This document shows, one piece after another, positions 14,011 through 22,181 of a stretch of DNA of 23,144 nt. The first letter of the stretch is position 1; every line of letters begins with the position of its first letter. A program made the translations under genes and the position numbers. The stretch covers positions 1 to 23,144 of the forward strand of contig JBFFMY010000043.1 in assembly GCA_041563475.1 (NCBI GenBank). The letters are read 5' to 3'. This DNA is from CAJXZP01 sp041563475. Lineage in GTDB: Bacteria > Bacteroidota > Bacteroidia > Flavobacteriales_G > Salibacteraceae. The notes below the pieces were generated by a model that was given only the letters and a program-made list of their open reading frames with translations, was not told the origin of the DNA and searched no databases.

Positions 14011-16527
14011 TTGGAGGAGTATTCTTCAACATTTAATCTTTACCAAAACAATATATTGTCGCTTTTTCCAAATGTATTTATAGATGTGATTTTACCATTG
14101 GGGGTTCCCAATGTATACACCTATTCTGTGCCAATTGAATTTCAAAATCAAATTGATGTAGGGTATAGAGTTGTTGTTCAGTTTGGTAAATCAAAGTTAT
14201 ACACTGCAATTGTAGTTAGAGTACATAGTGATTTACCCGAAAATTATAAGCCAAAAGAAATTCAACTTGTTTTAGATGAACAACCCATTGTTTTGGATTA
14301 CCAATTAACGTTTTGGGATTGGATAAAGTCTTATTATTTGTGTAACCCAGGTGATGTTATGGTTGCCGCGTTACCAGGCGGACTTAAACTTAGCAGTGAA
14401 ACCCAGATTGTTAGAAATTTAGGTATAGAATTTAACCCAGAGGATTTAACAGATGATGAATTTTTGGTTATTGAGGCACTAGAAATAAATCAGGTTTTAT
14501 CATTAGATGAAATTTCTAAAATTCTAAATCGTAAAACAACTTATCCAGTAATAAAATCCCTCTTGCAGCGACAGGTAATAAATGTCCTTGAAGAATTAAA
14601 AGAAAAATTTAAACCCAAAATTGAAAAATATGTTCTGTTGGAAGACAAACATAAAACGGAAGAATCGTTACAAGATCTTTTCAGCGTTTTAGATAAAGCT
14701 CCGAAACAATTGGCCATTTTAATGAAATATGTGGAACTGAGTCGCTATTTCAGTGCAGAGGAAACACCTGTGAAAATGAAGGTGTTGTTGGAAGCGAGTC
14801 AATCTACGAGTACCCAACTTAAACAATTGGTTAAAAAGGAAATTTTTAAAATTGATGAAATCGTCATTGGTAGATTGGGAGACTTTAGTCTTACTGGGGA
14901 TAAAAGTATTGAATTGAATACCCACCAACTCCATGCATTTGGTAAAATCAAAGAAAATTTCGAATCCAAGGATGTGGTTCTTTTGCATGGTGTAACATCT
15001 TCGGGTAAAACGGAAGTATATGTAAAGCTTATCGAAGAGGTAATCGCTGAGGGTAAGCAAGTATTATATCTCCTACCTGAGATTGCATTGACAACCCAAA
15101 TAATTAATCGTTTACGTAAATATTTCGGAGATAGAATAGGTGTATACCATTCAAGGTTTGATCAGAATGAACGTGTTGAAATTTGGAACAAACAATTATC
15201 AACTAAAGGTTACGATATAATTCTCGGAGCTCGATCATCCATGTTTTTGCCTTTTACAAATTTGGGTCTTGTAATAATTGATGAGGAGCATGATTCTAGC
15301 TTTAAGCAGTTCGAGCCGGCACCTCGTTATCACGCCCGTGATTCGGCTGTTGTATTAGCCAAAATGTTTGGAGCTAAAGTTTTAATGGGATCTGCAACTC
15401 CAGCCATTGAAACAATGTATAATGCAAAATCGGGCAAGTATGCGTTAGTTGAATTAACCCAACGGCATGGTGGGGTTAAAATGCCTTTAATTGAAGTTGC
15501 CGATTTAAAATTAGCGCATAAAAAGAAACAAATGCAAGGGCATTTCTCCTCTTCACTAATAGAAGGGATTAAAACTGCATTGGACAGCAAAGAACAAATA
15601 ATATTATTTCAAAACCGCAGAGGTTTTTCTCCTTACATAATATGTAAAACATGTGGTTGGTCTCCCCAATGCACGCGATGTGATGTGGGATTGACGTACC
15701 ATAAATATCTACATCGATTAAAATGTCATTACTGTGGATTTGAAACACACATGCCAAAAAAATGTGAAGCTTGCGGATCGCATGAAGTGGAGTTGAGTGG
15801 TTTTGGGACGGAGAAGATTGAAGAAGATATGGGGTTACTTTTTCCAAATGCCAAAATTAGTCGAATGGATTTGGAAACAACCCGTACAAAAAATGCCTAT
15901 CAACGCATAATTTCTGAATTCGAAGAAAAGAGAATTGATATATTGGTAGGAACCCAAATGGTCACGAAAGGACTTGACTTTGAAAATGTGAGTTTGGTTG
16001 GTGTATTAAATGCGGATCAGTCGTTAAACTTTCAAGATTTTAGAGCGCATGAACGTAGTTTCCAGTTATTGTCTCAAGTTTCGGGTAGGGCAGGAAGGAG
16101 TTCAAAACAAGGAAGAGTGATTATTCAAACCTTTCAACCCGATCACCCAATCATAAAGCAGGTAATTGCGGGAGATTACTCTTCTATGTATAATAGAGAA
16201 GTTGAATTGCGGGAAGAATATCATTATCCACCCTATTATCGTTTGATAAAGGTAGTGCTCAAGCATCTAAATATGGAGCGCTTGGTCGAAGGAGCCGATT
16301 TTTTTGCTTCTATCCTTGCTCAATCTTTCGGAAGTAGAGTTTTAGGACCAGAGTTTCCTGCGATTCCTCGAATCCGAAATAGGTATCTCAATCAATTCTT
16401 TATTAAGGTAGAAAATAAGGCATCCAGTAAAAAAGCTAAATTAATGCTCACAGAAGGTATTGATTTGTTCCGGACCCGAAAGGAATTCAATAGTATTCAG
16501 GTAATAGTGGATATTGACCCTTCGTAA
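14011..16527 (+). CDS. priA: Primosomal protein N' (replication restart helicase PriA)
   Basis: Up to 838 residues. PriA recognises stalled forks and reloads the replicative helicase. Visible in order: the N-terminal 3'-DNA-binding domain (VFIDVILPLGVPNVYTYSVP); Walker A, GVTSSGKTEVY near residue 327; LLPEIALTTQI; the Walker B DEEH box, IIDEEHDSSFKQ near 423; GSATPAIET; a zinc module with eight cysteines near 545-595 (CKTCGWSPQCTRC, CHYCGFET, CEACGS); VGTQMVTKGLDFENV; and the arginine-finger motif QVSGRAGR near 690. All are intact. No ATG lies ahead of the conserved N-terminus. The listed start is TTG 14011; TTG 14056 or a non-canonical codon is also possible. It follows the YtxH unit by 55 bp. 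Confidence 0.95.
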   Translation: MEEYSSTFNLYQNNILSLFPNVFIDVILPLGVPNVYTYSVPIEFQNQIDVGYRVVVQFGKSKLYTAIVVRVHSDLPENYKPKEIQLVLDEQPIVLDYQLTFWDWIKSYYLCNPGDVMVAALPGGLKLSSETQIVRNLGIEFNPEDLTDDEFLVIEALEINQVLSLDEISKILNRKTTYPVIKSLLQRQVINVLEELKEKFKPKIEKYVLLEDKHKTEESLQDLFSVLDKAPKQLAILMKYVELSRYFSAEETPVKMKVLLEASQSTSTQLKQLVKKEIFKIDEIVIGRLGDFSLTGDKSIELNTHQLHAFGKIKENFESKDVVLLHGVTSSGKTEVYVKLIEEVIAEGKQVLYLLPEIALTTQIINRLRKYFGDRIGVYHSRFDQNERVEIWNKQLSTKGYDIILGARSSMFLPFTNLGLVIIDEEHDSSFKQFEPAPRYHARDSAVVLAKMFGAKVLMGSATPAIETMYNAKSGKYALVELTQRHGGVKMPLIEVADLKLAHKKKQMQGHFSSSLIEGIKTALDSKEQIILFQNRRGFSPYIICKTCGWSPQCTRCDVGLTYHKYLHRLKCHYCGFETHMPKKCEACGSHEVELSGFGTEKIEEDMGLLFPNAKISRMDLETTRTKNAYQRIISEFEEKRIDILVGTQMVTKGLDFENVSLVGVLNADQSLNFQDFRAHERSFQLLSQVSGRAGRSSKQGRVIIQTFQPDHPIIKQVIAGDYSSMYNREVELREEYHYPPYYRLIKVVLKHLNMERLVEGADFFASILAQSFGSRVLGPEFPAIPRIRNRYLNQFFIKVENKASSKKAKLMLTEGIDLFRTRKEFNSIQVIVDIDPS

Positions 16528-16613
16528 ACCTATTTTTATTCATTTTTACTTCCAAAATGTCCCTTTGAGGTTAGTTAGCCATAATTAGGCTTTAAATAAA
16601 AATTCATAGGTTT
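16526..16613 (+). other. Interrupted inverted repeat just after priA
   Basis: AAACCTAT plus TTTTATT (16526-16540) can pair with AATAAAA (16595-16601) and, after a 4-base bulge, ATAGGTTT (16606-16613). The loop holds a small AGCC/GGCT hairpin. No T-tract follows. It may be a weak 3'-end structure of the priA message or chance in AT-rich DNA. The rest of the 256-bp gap to 16783 shows only the promoter element listed next. Confidence 0.3.
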
Positions 16614-16747
16614 TAGATATTTGGTTAATGATTTCTACTTGACCATTTTATTTGGTAAAATACGTATAAAATTGCCAATCACTTTAATTAAAACGTCAAT
16701 TTATGTTTTTATAAAGAATAAATGATTTTCGAGTTGTTTTGTTGACA

Positions 16748-16755
16748 TATATTTG
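16748..16755 (+). promoter_or_regulatory. -7 element of the dienelactone-hydrolase-like gene
   Basis: TATATTTG is an exact TAnnTTTG match, 29 bases before the ATG at 16784. The -33 position has no clear TTG at standard spacing. Its place downstream of the ORF's earliest possible start supports using the ATG at 16784. Confidence 0.5.
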
Positions 16756-16783
16756 TTCCGTACTAATTAAAACAATAAGCACT

Positions 16784-17581
16784 ATGAAAATTAAACACTT
16801 ACTAACAGCAGTAATTCTCCCCCTTTCGATTACTCTATCTGCGGGAGACAATTTAAACACTATGACCAATTCGTATAACGATGGCACAGAAAATTCAACC
16901 TTTGATGAAAGTGTTGGAGAAACCGTAACATTTGAAATTCCAAATGAACACCCAGGATCCGCATTTTTAATTAAATCGGCCACACCATCAAACAATTGGT
17001 TATTTATATATCACGATCGTTATGGATTAAGTATGGAAGTAAAAGAAGAAGCGTATACTTTATGGAAAGATCTTGAAAACGTAAATGTGTTAGCCATTGA
17101 TTTATACGATGGTAAAGTTGCTCAAAGTAGCAGTCAAGCCATGCGTTTCTTAATGTCAAGTAAATACAATAGAAATATTTCTATCATTAAAGGAGCTCTG
17201 ACGTATGTTGGAGATGATGCACATATTGGTTCTCTTGGATGGAGTGCTGGTGGAGCGTGGTCTTTACAAACAGCAATTTATGCTGGTGATCGTGACGTAG
17301 CATGTGTAGTATACTATGGTATGCCAGAAAACGACATCAATAAATTAAAAGAAATCAAAACTGACGTACTTGCAATTTTTGCGAACAAAGACACTTGGAT
17401 TACACCAAATCTTGCAAATAGATTCGAGTCAAACATGGAAGAAGCAGGTAAACAACTGAAAACAGTTGATTTTGAAGGAAATGGTGGTTTTGCAGATAAA
17501 AAATCTCCAAACTACGACAAGGCAAAAGCGGATGAAGCATACTCTCAAGTATTAACGTACTTGAAACCAAAATACGAATAA
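16784..17581 (+). CDS. Exported dienelactone-hydrolase-fold protein lacking the catalytic histidine
   Basis: 265 residues from the ATG at 16784, chosen because it begins a signal peptide (MKIKHLLTAVILPLSITLSAG). The alpha/beta-hydrolase fold of the dienelactone hydrolase family is clear: IYHDRYGLS (75-83), the nucleophile elbow GSLGWSAGGAWS with Ser154 where the classical family has Cys, VVYYGMP, and IFANKDTWITP with acid Asp203. The family's final motif, normally ending A-x-H-G-F, reads FEGNGGFADKK at 230-240, so the triad histidine is replaced by Gly. No histidine occurs after residue 147. It may be a pseudo-hydrolase or use another base. It probably sits in the periplasm. It is a single-gene unit between its own promoter and a strong terminator. 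Confidence 0.82.
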   Translation: MKIKHLLTAVILPLSITLSAGDNLNTMTNSYNDGTENSTFDESVGETVTFEIPNEHPGSAFLIKSATPSNNWLFIYHDRYGLSMEVKEEAYTLWKDLENVNVLAIDLYDGKVAQSSSQAMRFLMSSKYNRNISIIKGALTYVGDDAHIGSLGWSAGGAWSLQTAIYAGDRDVACVVYYGMPENDINKLKEIKTDVLAIFANKDTWITPNLANRFESNMEEAGKQLKTVDFEGNGGFADKKSPNYDKAKADEAYSQVLTYLKPKYE

Positions 17582-17602
17582 CAATATACTTTTAGTTTAG
17601 GT

Positions 17603-17643
17603 AATCCCAGTACTGGTAGTTCAGTACTGGGATTTGGTTTTTT
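17603..17643 (+). terminator. Strong intrinsic terminator of the dienelactone-hydrolase-like gene
   Basis: A perfect 13-bp stem AATCCCAGTACTG / CAGTACTGGGATT (17603-17615 and 17622-17634) with a 6-base loop is followed by TTGGTTTTTT. It begins 22 bp after the stop codon. Confidence 0.93.
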
Positions 17644-17673
17644 AGTATTATCCTAACTAAATGCTTTAAAATT

Positions 17674-17701
17674 GCGTTACTGTTTTAGTAACGCTTTTTT
17701 T
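17674..17701 (+). terminator. Terminator-like hairpin whose T-tract abuts a start codon
   Basis: A perfect 8-bp stem GCGTTACT / AGTAACGC with loop GTTTT (17674-17694) is followed by seven T (17695-17701). The next base is the A of the ATG at 17702. In form it is an ideal intrinsic terminator and is the second in 100 bp. Its position suggests attenuation or a structured leader rather than simple transcript ending. Confidence 0.75.
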
Positions 17702-18313
17702 ATGCGCATTTTTTTTGTTGTAGTCGTCCTATTTATTTCACCTTCAGTATTTGCTCAATACAAATCTGAAACGTATCCTGTTGCCTATAATCACATTCGA
17801 GTATTAAAGAAATCTGCCGTTTTTGTTCGTTTACATACGGATGATATGGTTTTGGATAAACTAAAAAGGATGAAGCAGTATAAGACTCTTGAGGCTAGAA
17901 AAAAGGATATTTATGCTAATAATAAAGAAACGTATGCTGCCTTTACCAGCGCATTTTCTTTTGCTCCCGTTTATTTTTTCTATGGAAGGGATAGTGATAA
18001 ATTGAGAAATAAGGATTTCTTTAATATTTTTTTAAACGAAGAATTAGTTCTGGATTCAACCATTAAATTTTCGAGCGATAGTACCTTTTTTATAATTGAT
18101 GTTGGTGATATCTATTTTGATGCATTTGGAGGGCATTTTGAGGGTATGGCAGTTATGGATAGTAGTTTCGAACCCTTGAAAAAACCTTTCCCATATTATG
18201 TGCGTAAAAGAAGTGGAATTAGTATCATAACACGAACAGATTTAGAAATGGTTTTAATTCTTCAAAAGGAATTGGAAGAATTTTTTGAAGAAAGTAAATC
18301 TCCAAAATTTTAG
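17702..18313 (+). CDS. Exported protein of unknown function
   Basis: 203 residues from the ATG at 17702. The protein opens with a signal peptide having a minimal n-region (MRIFFVVVVLFISPSVFAQ, cleavage before Q19). The mature part has no domain I recognise: a Lys-rich helix with KNNKETYAAF-like spacing (KKDIYANNKETYAAFTSAF), an aromatic core (APVYFFYGRDSDKLRNKDFFN) and beta-rich phrases (STFFIIDVGDIYFDAFGGHF). The end is a charged helix (LQKELEEFFEESKS). An upstream TTG (17672) would add ten residues encoded by a terminator hairpin and is unlikely. The odd leader (no room for a ribosome site, T-tract directly before the ATG) makes its expression uncertain. It is probably periplasmic and single-gene. 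Confidence 0.72.
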   Translation: MRIFFVVVVLFISPSVFAQYKSETYPVAYNHIRVLKKSAVFVRLHTDDMVLDKLKRMKQYKTLEARKKDIYANNKETYAAFTSAFSFAPVYFFYGRDSDKLRNKDFFNIFLNEELVLDSTIKFSSDSTFFIIDVGDIYFDAFGGHFEGMAVMDSSFEPLKKPFPYYVRKRSGISIITRTDLEMVLILQKELEEFFEESKSPKF

Positions 18314-18315
18314 TC

Positions 18316-18353
18316 AAAAAAAAGTCTCTATCCAAAAGAGGAATAGAGACTTT
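18316..18353 (-). terminator. Intrinsic terminator of the M16 protease unit
   Basis: A perfect 11-bp stem AAAGTCTCTAT / ATAGAGACTTT (18321-18331 and 18343-18353) is followed, on the minus strand, by a run of eight T (the A-run 18316-18323 on plus, partly within the stem). It serves the minus-strand M16 genes. For the convergent plus gene the same stem has only three T after it. Confidence 0.9.
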
Positions 18354-18370
18354 AAAACGCTTAAAATATA

Positions 18371-20434
18371 TTACATTGTAAAGTTGCTACTATCAACTTC
18401 TCCACCTAATTGAATTTTTTCAATTTTCATTTCCATTACCTGGCCCGCATTATCTTCTACAGTTGTAAATGGAACTTTGATTCCGTTCGCATCTTTATAA
18501 TCACTAAACAAAGAAGTGTTAACCATTGCTCCTTGAGGAGTGTCTTGAGAATCTACAGTCGCAACCTTAAATCCGGAAGCCACATCGTAATAATGAAATT
18601 CTGAGCCATTCTCGTCAGAAACTTCCATTTTATAGGCTCTGGTACCATTTATTTCCTCAATTTGAATCAGCTTTAAGGTTTTGTTTGTAAAGTCCATTTC
18701 ATCTACTACAGATGTAGAAGAAAGATAATCAGAGATTTGATCCTCCGTTAAATCCTTAGCGCCCATCATTCCAGACATTTTCCCTTTCGTACCGTTCACT
18801 GTAATTTGTTGAATTAACATTTCACCACTTTTGATTGTCATGGATAATTTGTCTTTTCCGCTACTAACCAAACGAATAGTAATTGGCATTCCTTGCATAG
18901 AAGTAGCCATTGTAATATCCTGAGAATTGATTTTTGCAATTGTTTCTTTCGAACCAACGGCTTTGAAGAAATTATCTAGAACAATTTCTGGAGTAACTCC
19001 AGAAGGAATTGGTTCTGCATCTGAAACTGGGTTTCCGTATGCATCATAGTAATCAATGTTACCATCAGCAGAAAAACCTTTCAGTTTATTTGCTACTTCA
19101 TCTTTATTTCCAACAACAAGGATATACGCATTATCCGCAGTTAGATACTTTTTTGCCATGGCCATTACATCATCCGCTGTAACTGCTTGTAGTTTTTCAA
19201 GGTATGTTGCATAATAATCTGCAGGCAAGCCATAGCGTGCCGTATTTAAGGCAAATCTAGCAACGGTTTGAGGTCTTTCTAGTGAACGTGCAAAACCACC
19301 ATTTAAATAGTTCTTTGTGTTCTGAAGATCTTCATCTGAAACTTTTTCCGTTGTTAAACGTTTCATTTCATATAAAAACTCCACAATAGCGCTATCAGTT
19401 ACTTCGTTACGCACTTCAGCACCCGCATAAAAACTACCTACTAAAGGATCTGAAGAAAGGCTTGAATACGCTCCATAGGTATAGGCTTTGTCTTCACGAA
19501 TGTTTTGAATTAATCGCGCCATAAACCCACTATTTCCTAAAATAGCATTCATAACACTTGCTTTAATTGCTTCATCACTTCCCGGAGTTAAATTCACGGG
19601 ATACACTATGCTAATGGTTGATTGAACTGCCCCTGGTTTATCCACAAATGCCACTTTCGTTTGAATTGGGGCAACTGGAGTTGGATAGATATGTTTTGGA
19701 GCCTCTCCTTTAACCCAAGAGCCAAAGTATTTCTCTACCAATGGTTGGGCTTCAGATTTTGAAATGTCACCAACAATAATCAAATAAGAAATATTTGGTT
19801 TAAAGTAACTCGTGTAAAATTCTTTACACATATCAATAGTTATACTTTCAACTGTTTCTTTTGTTTCAACTTCTCCATATGGAAATTGCTTTCCATATTT
19901 TAATACGGAACTAACATTGCTTGAAATTGCCCCTGGGTCAGATGCATTTGCCAACAAGCCATTGATGGTTTGCTTTTTAAATTTTTCCAATTCTTCTTGA
20001 GGAAAGGTTGGATTTAAAATCACATCACTCATCAAAGAAAGAATCGTTTCTTTATGCTTCGAAATAGCGGAGGCATAAGCCCCTGTGGAAGACGTATTAA
20101 GTGAAGCGCCTATAAAATCTACGGTTTCATCAATTTCCGATTTGTTCTTTGAGGTTGTTCCAGTCATTAATAAAGAACCCATCATACTTTGCATACCTGC
20201 ATTTTCGACTTCAGCTACAACATCATGATTTACAAATAATTGATACGAAACTTTTGCAGTTTTGTGGTTTTCCACCAAAAATACTTGTAGTCCGTTATCC
20301 AGTGTGAAGGATTCGTATTCGCCTAATTGAATCTTAGGTGCTGGTCCTGCAGCCGGTGCTTTAGATCTGTCAATTTGAGCCACTGACATTGTTGCGAATA
20401 GCAACGTAAACGATAATAATATTATTTTTTTCAT
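18371..20434 (-). CDS. Non-catalytic M16 (insulinase-like) subunit fused to a LolA-like C-terminal domain
   Basis: 687 residues from the ATG at 20434, chosen because it begins a signal peptide (MKKIILLSFTLLFATMSVAQ); ATG 20455 is an in-frame alternative. Residues about 35-460 form two M16 halves (LDNGLQVFLVENHKTAKVS; YLIIVGDISK; SIVYPVNLTPGSDEAI; RSLERPQTVARFALNTARYGLP). The zinc motif HxxEH is absent: the region reads MQSMMGSLLMTGT. The R...Y signature of the partner subunit (ARFALNTARYGLP) is present, so it should be the substrate-binding half of a heterodimer. The last 200 residues are a beta-rich domain (QDITMATSMQGMPITIRL, TRAYKMEVSDENGSEFHYYD) like LolA/LppX lipoprotein-carrier folds. 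It lies 27 bp after the catalytic M16 gene and is cotranscribed with it. It is probably periplasmic. Confidence 0.88.
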   Translation of the reverse strand: MKKIILLSFTLLFATMSVAQIDRSKAPAAGPAPKIQLGEYESFTLDNGLQVFLVENHKTAKVSYQLFVNHDVVAEVENAGMQSMMGSLLMTGTTSKNKSEIDETVDFIGASLNTSSTGAYASAISKHKETILSLMSDVILNPTFPQEELEKFKKQTINGLLANASDPGAISSNVSSVLKYGKQFPYGEVETKETVESITIDMCKEFYTSYFKPNISYLIIVGDISKSEAQPLVEKYFGSWVKGEAPKHIYPTPVAPIQTKVAFVDKPGAVQSTISIVYPVNLTPGSDEAIKASVMNAILGNSGFMARLIQNIREDKAYTYGAYSSLSSDPLVGSFYAGAEVRNEVTDSAIVEFLYEMKRLTTEKVSDEDLQNTKNYLNGGFARSLERPQTVARFALNTARYGLPADYYATYLEKLQAVTADDVMAMAKKYLTADNAYILVVGNKDEVANKLKGFSADGNIDYYDAYGNPVSDAEPIPSGVTPEIVLDNFFKAVGSKETIAKINSQDITMATSMQGMPITIRLVSSGKDKLSMTIKSGEMLIQQITVNGTKGKMSGMMGAKDLTEDQISDYLSSTSVVDEMDFTNKTLKLIQIEEINGTRAYKMEVSDENGSEFHYYDVASGFKVATVDSQDTPQGAMVNTSLFSDYKDANGIKVPFTTVEDNAGQVMEMKIEKIQLGGEVDSSNFTM

Positions 20435-20461
20435 CTGTTTAATTTCAAATTTCATAAATAT

Positions 20462-21775
20462 CTATTGCTCTTTTGGTAAATAGTAAAGAACAACACTGTT
20501 ATTTACCGTTAAATATTTTTTGGCTGCGGCCATAATATCTTCACGGGTAACATTTTGGTATTTTTTAATTTCAGTGTTGATTAATTTGGTATCACCGTAA
20601 TACATGTAGTACTGTGCTAAACTTTCTGCAATTCCAGCTTGAGAAGAATTCCCACCAATCACATCATTTTCGATTTGATTTTTAAGTTTTTCAAATTCCT
20701 TTTCTGTAATTAACTCATCTTGAAGTTTAGTTACTTCTTCCATAATTGTATTTTCAACTACTGCAGGTTTTACATCTGCATTAATAATAGAAAATGCGAT
20801 GAAGATTCCTGGATCTTCTAACGGAAAAGGAAATGCTCCAACGTACACAGCCTGTTGATCTTGCTCTACAATTCTTTTTTGCAAACGAGAACTTGAACCT
20901 TGAGATAATATCATACTTACCATATCCATTGCATAGGCATCATCCGTACCCAAAGCAGGTGAGTGGTAGGCAATCATCACAGCGGGTAATTGTATGTTGT
21001 CGTAAATGGTATCTCTAACCTGTGCAGTTTTTGCAGGTTCAACAATACTTGGTCTAACAATTTTTTCTCCTCTTGGAATATCACCAAAATAAGCTTTAAT
21101 CATTTTTTTTGTTTCTTTTATATCCAAATCACCAGCAATTGACAAACAAGCATTATTTGGAACGTAAAATTTCTTGTAAAAATTTACGTAATCCGATTCT
21201 TGTGCGGCATCCAAATCAGCCATGGAACCAATTGGAGTCCATTGGTAAGGATGCTCCGTAAACGCATGGCTCATAATTTCGGCCTGAAAAGAACCATAAG
21301 GTTGGTTATCTACACGTTGACGTTTTTCTTCTTTAACCACTTCTCTTTGCGTTGCAATACCCATGGAATCAACTTTTGCATGCATTAGTCTTTCACTTTC
21401 TAGCCAAAGACCTAATTCAAGTTGGTTGGAAGGTAACAGGTCGTAATAAAAGGTACGGTCTTGAGAAGTATTTGCGTTTAAAGCTCCTCCTGCTTTTTCA
21501 ACATAATTTGAATATTCACCGCGTGGAATATTTTCAGAACCTTCAAACATCAAGTGCTCAAAAAAGTGAGCAAACCCAGTTCTTGAAGGATCTTCGTTTT
21601 TTGAACCTACGTGATACATTACCGAAACGGCAACAATAGGAGTGGAGTGATCTTCATGTAAAATTACATGTAAGCCATTCGGCAAATCATACTCCACGTA
21701 TTTGATTTTTCCTTGAGCTTGGGTAGCGCTCATCCCGGCAATTAGGAGGGTTAACCCAACAAATAGTTTTTTCAT
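20462..21775 (-). CDS. Catalytic M16 zinc protease, exported
   Basis: 437 residues, the size of one M16B subunit. A signal peptide (MKKLFVGLTLLIAGMSATQAQ) is followed by YDLPNGLHVILHEDHSTP. The inverted zinc motif is H70-FF-E73-H74 (FAHFFEHLMFEGSENI), with the third ligand probably Glu150 in REVVKEEKRQR, at the usual distance. The second half is the catalytically silent M16 fold (LSIAGDLDIKETKKMI, MILSQGSSSRLQKRIVEQDQ). Enzymes of this type degrade unfolded or short peptides. Being exported and encoded directly before an inactive partner, it probably acts in the periplasm as a heterodimer. It is the first gene of the two-gene unit, with a -7 element 25 bases upstream of the start codon. Confidence 0.94.
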   Translation of the reverse strand: MKKLFVGLTLLIAGMSATQAQGKIKYVEYDLPNGLHVILHEDHSTPIVAVSVMYHVGSKNEDPSRTGFAHFFEHLMFEGSENIPRGEYSNYVEKAGGALNANTSQDRTFYYDLLPSNQLELGLWLESERLMHAKVDSMGIATQREVVKEEKRQRVDNQPYGSFQAEIMSHAFTEHPYQWTPIGSMADLDAAQESDYVNFYKKFYVPNNACLSIAGDLDIKETKKMIKAYFGDIPRGEKIVRPSIVEPAKTAQVRDTIYDNIQLPAVMIAYHSPALGTDDAYAMDMVSMILSQGSSSRLQKRIVEQDQQAVYVGAFPFPLEDPGIFIAFSIINADVKPAVVENTIMEEVTKLQDELITEKEFEKLKNQIENDVIGGNSSQAGIAESLAQYYMYYGDTKLINTEIKKYQNVTREDIMAAAKKYLTVNNSVVLYYLPKEQ

Positions 21776-21799
21776 CTGTTAATGCGTTTAAATTTCGGC

Positions 21800-21807
21800 C
21801 AAATGTA
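21800..21807 (-). promoter_or_regulatory. -7 element of the M16 protease unit
   Basis: TACATTTG on the minus strand (21807-21800) is an exact match to TAnnTTTG, 24 bases before the ATG at 21775. No good TTG lies at -33. Confidence 0.5.
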
Positions 21808-21922
21808 ATGTTTTAGGCTGTATTTTATGGAATAAATACATTAGTGGTTGTATGACTAATTGAAGGTGGAAGATTATTATGTAAATAAATGTAACTTTCG
21901 ACAAACTAAAAATTCTCGAATT

Positions 21923-22159
21923 ATGAATAGTCCCAAAATAGCCCAAAAAAAACCTTTCATTACGGAAGAAACTAAAGGTAAACGAGCTTGGTGTGCCTGT
22001 GGTCATTCCAGTAATCAACCGTATTGTGATGGATCGCATAAAGGCACTGGAATGTCACCCATTATTGTGGATATTGAACAAGATAGAAAAGTGGCTTGGT
22101 GCGGATGTAAACAATCCAAAAACGGTGCATTTTGTGATGGGTCGCACTCTAAGTTGTAG
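21923..22159 (+). CDS. Dual CDGSH iron-sulfur domain protein
   Basis: 78 residues from the ATG at 21923. There are two mitoNEET-type motifs: C24-A-C26 ... YC35DGSH39 and C60-G-C62 ... FC71DGSH75. Each supplies the three Cys and one His that hold a 2Fe-2S cluster, so a single chain carries two clusters, as in CISD3/Miner2-type proteins. Known members transfer clusters or electrons and are redox- and pH-sensitive. There is no membrane anchor or signal peptide, so it should be cytoplasmic. An upstream ATG at 21860 would add 21 unrelated residues, and the ORF there overlaps the region facing the M16 promoter; I prefer 21923. It is divergent from the M16 unit and convergent with the next gene, 22 bp apart. 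Confidence 0.93.
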   Translation: MNSPKIAQKKPFITEETKGKRAWCACGHSSNQPYCDGSHKGTGMSPIIVDIEQDRKVAWCGCKQSKNGAFCDGSHSKL

Positions 22160-22181
22160 AATCAGGAGTCTAGGGTTTACA

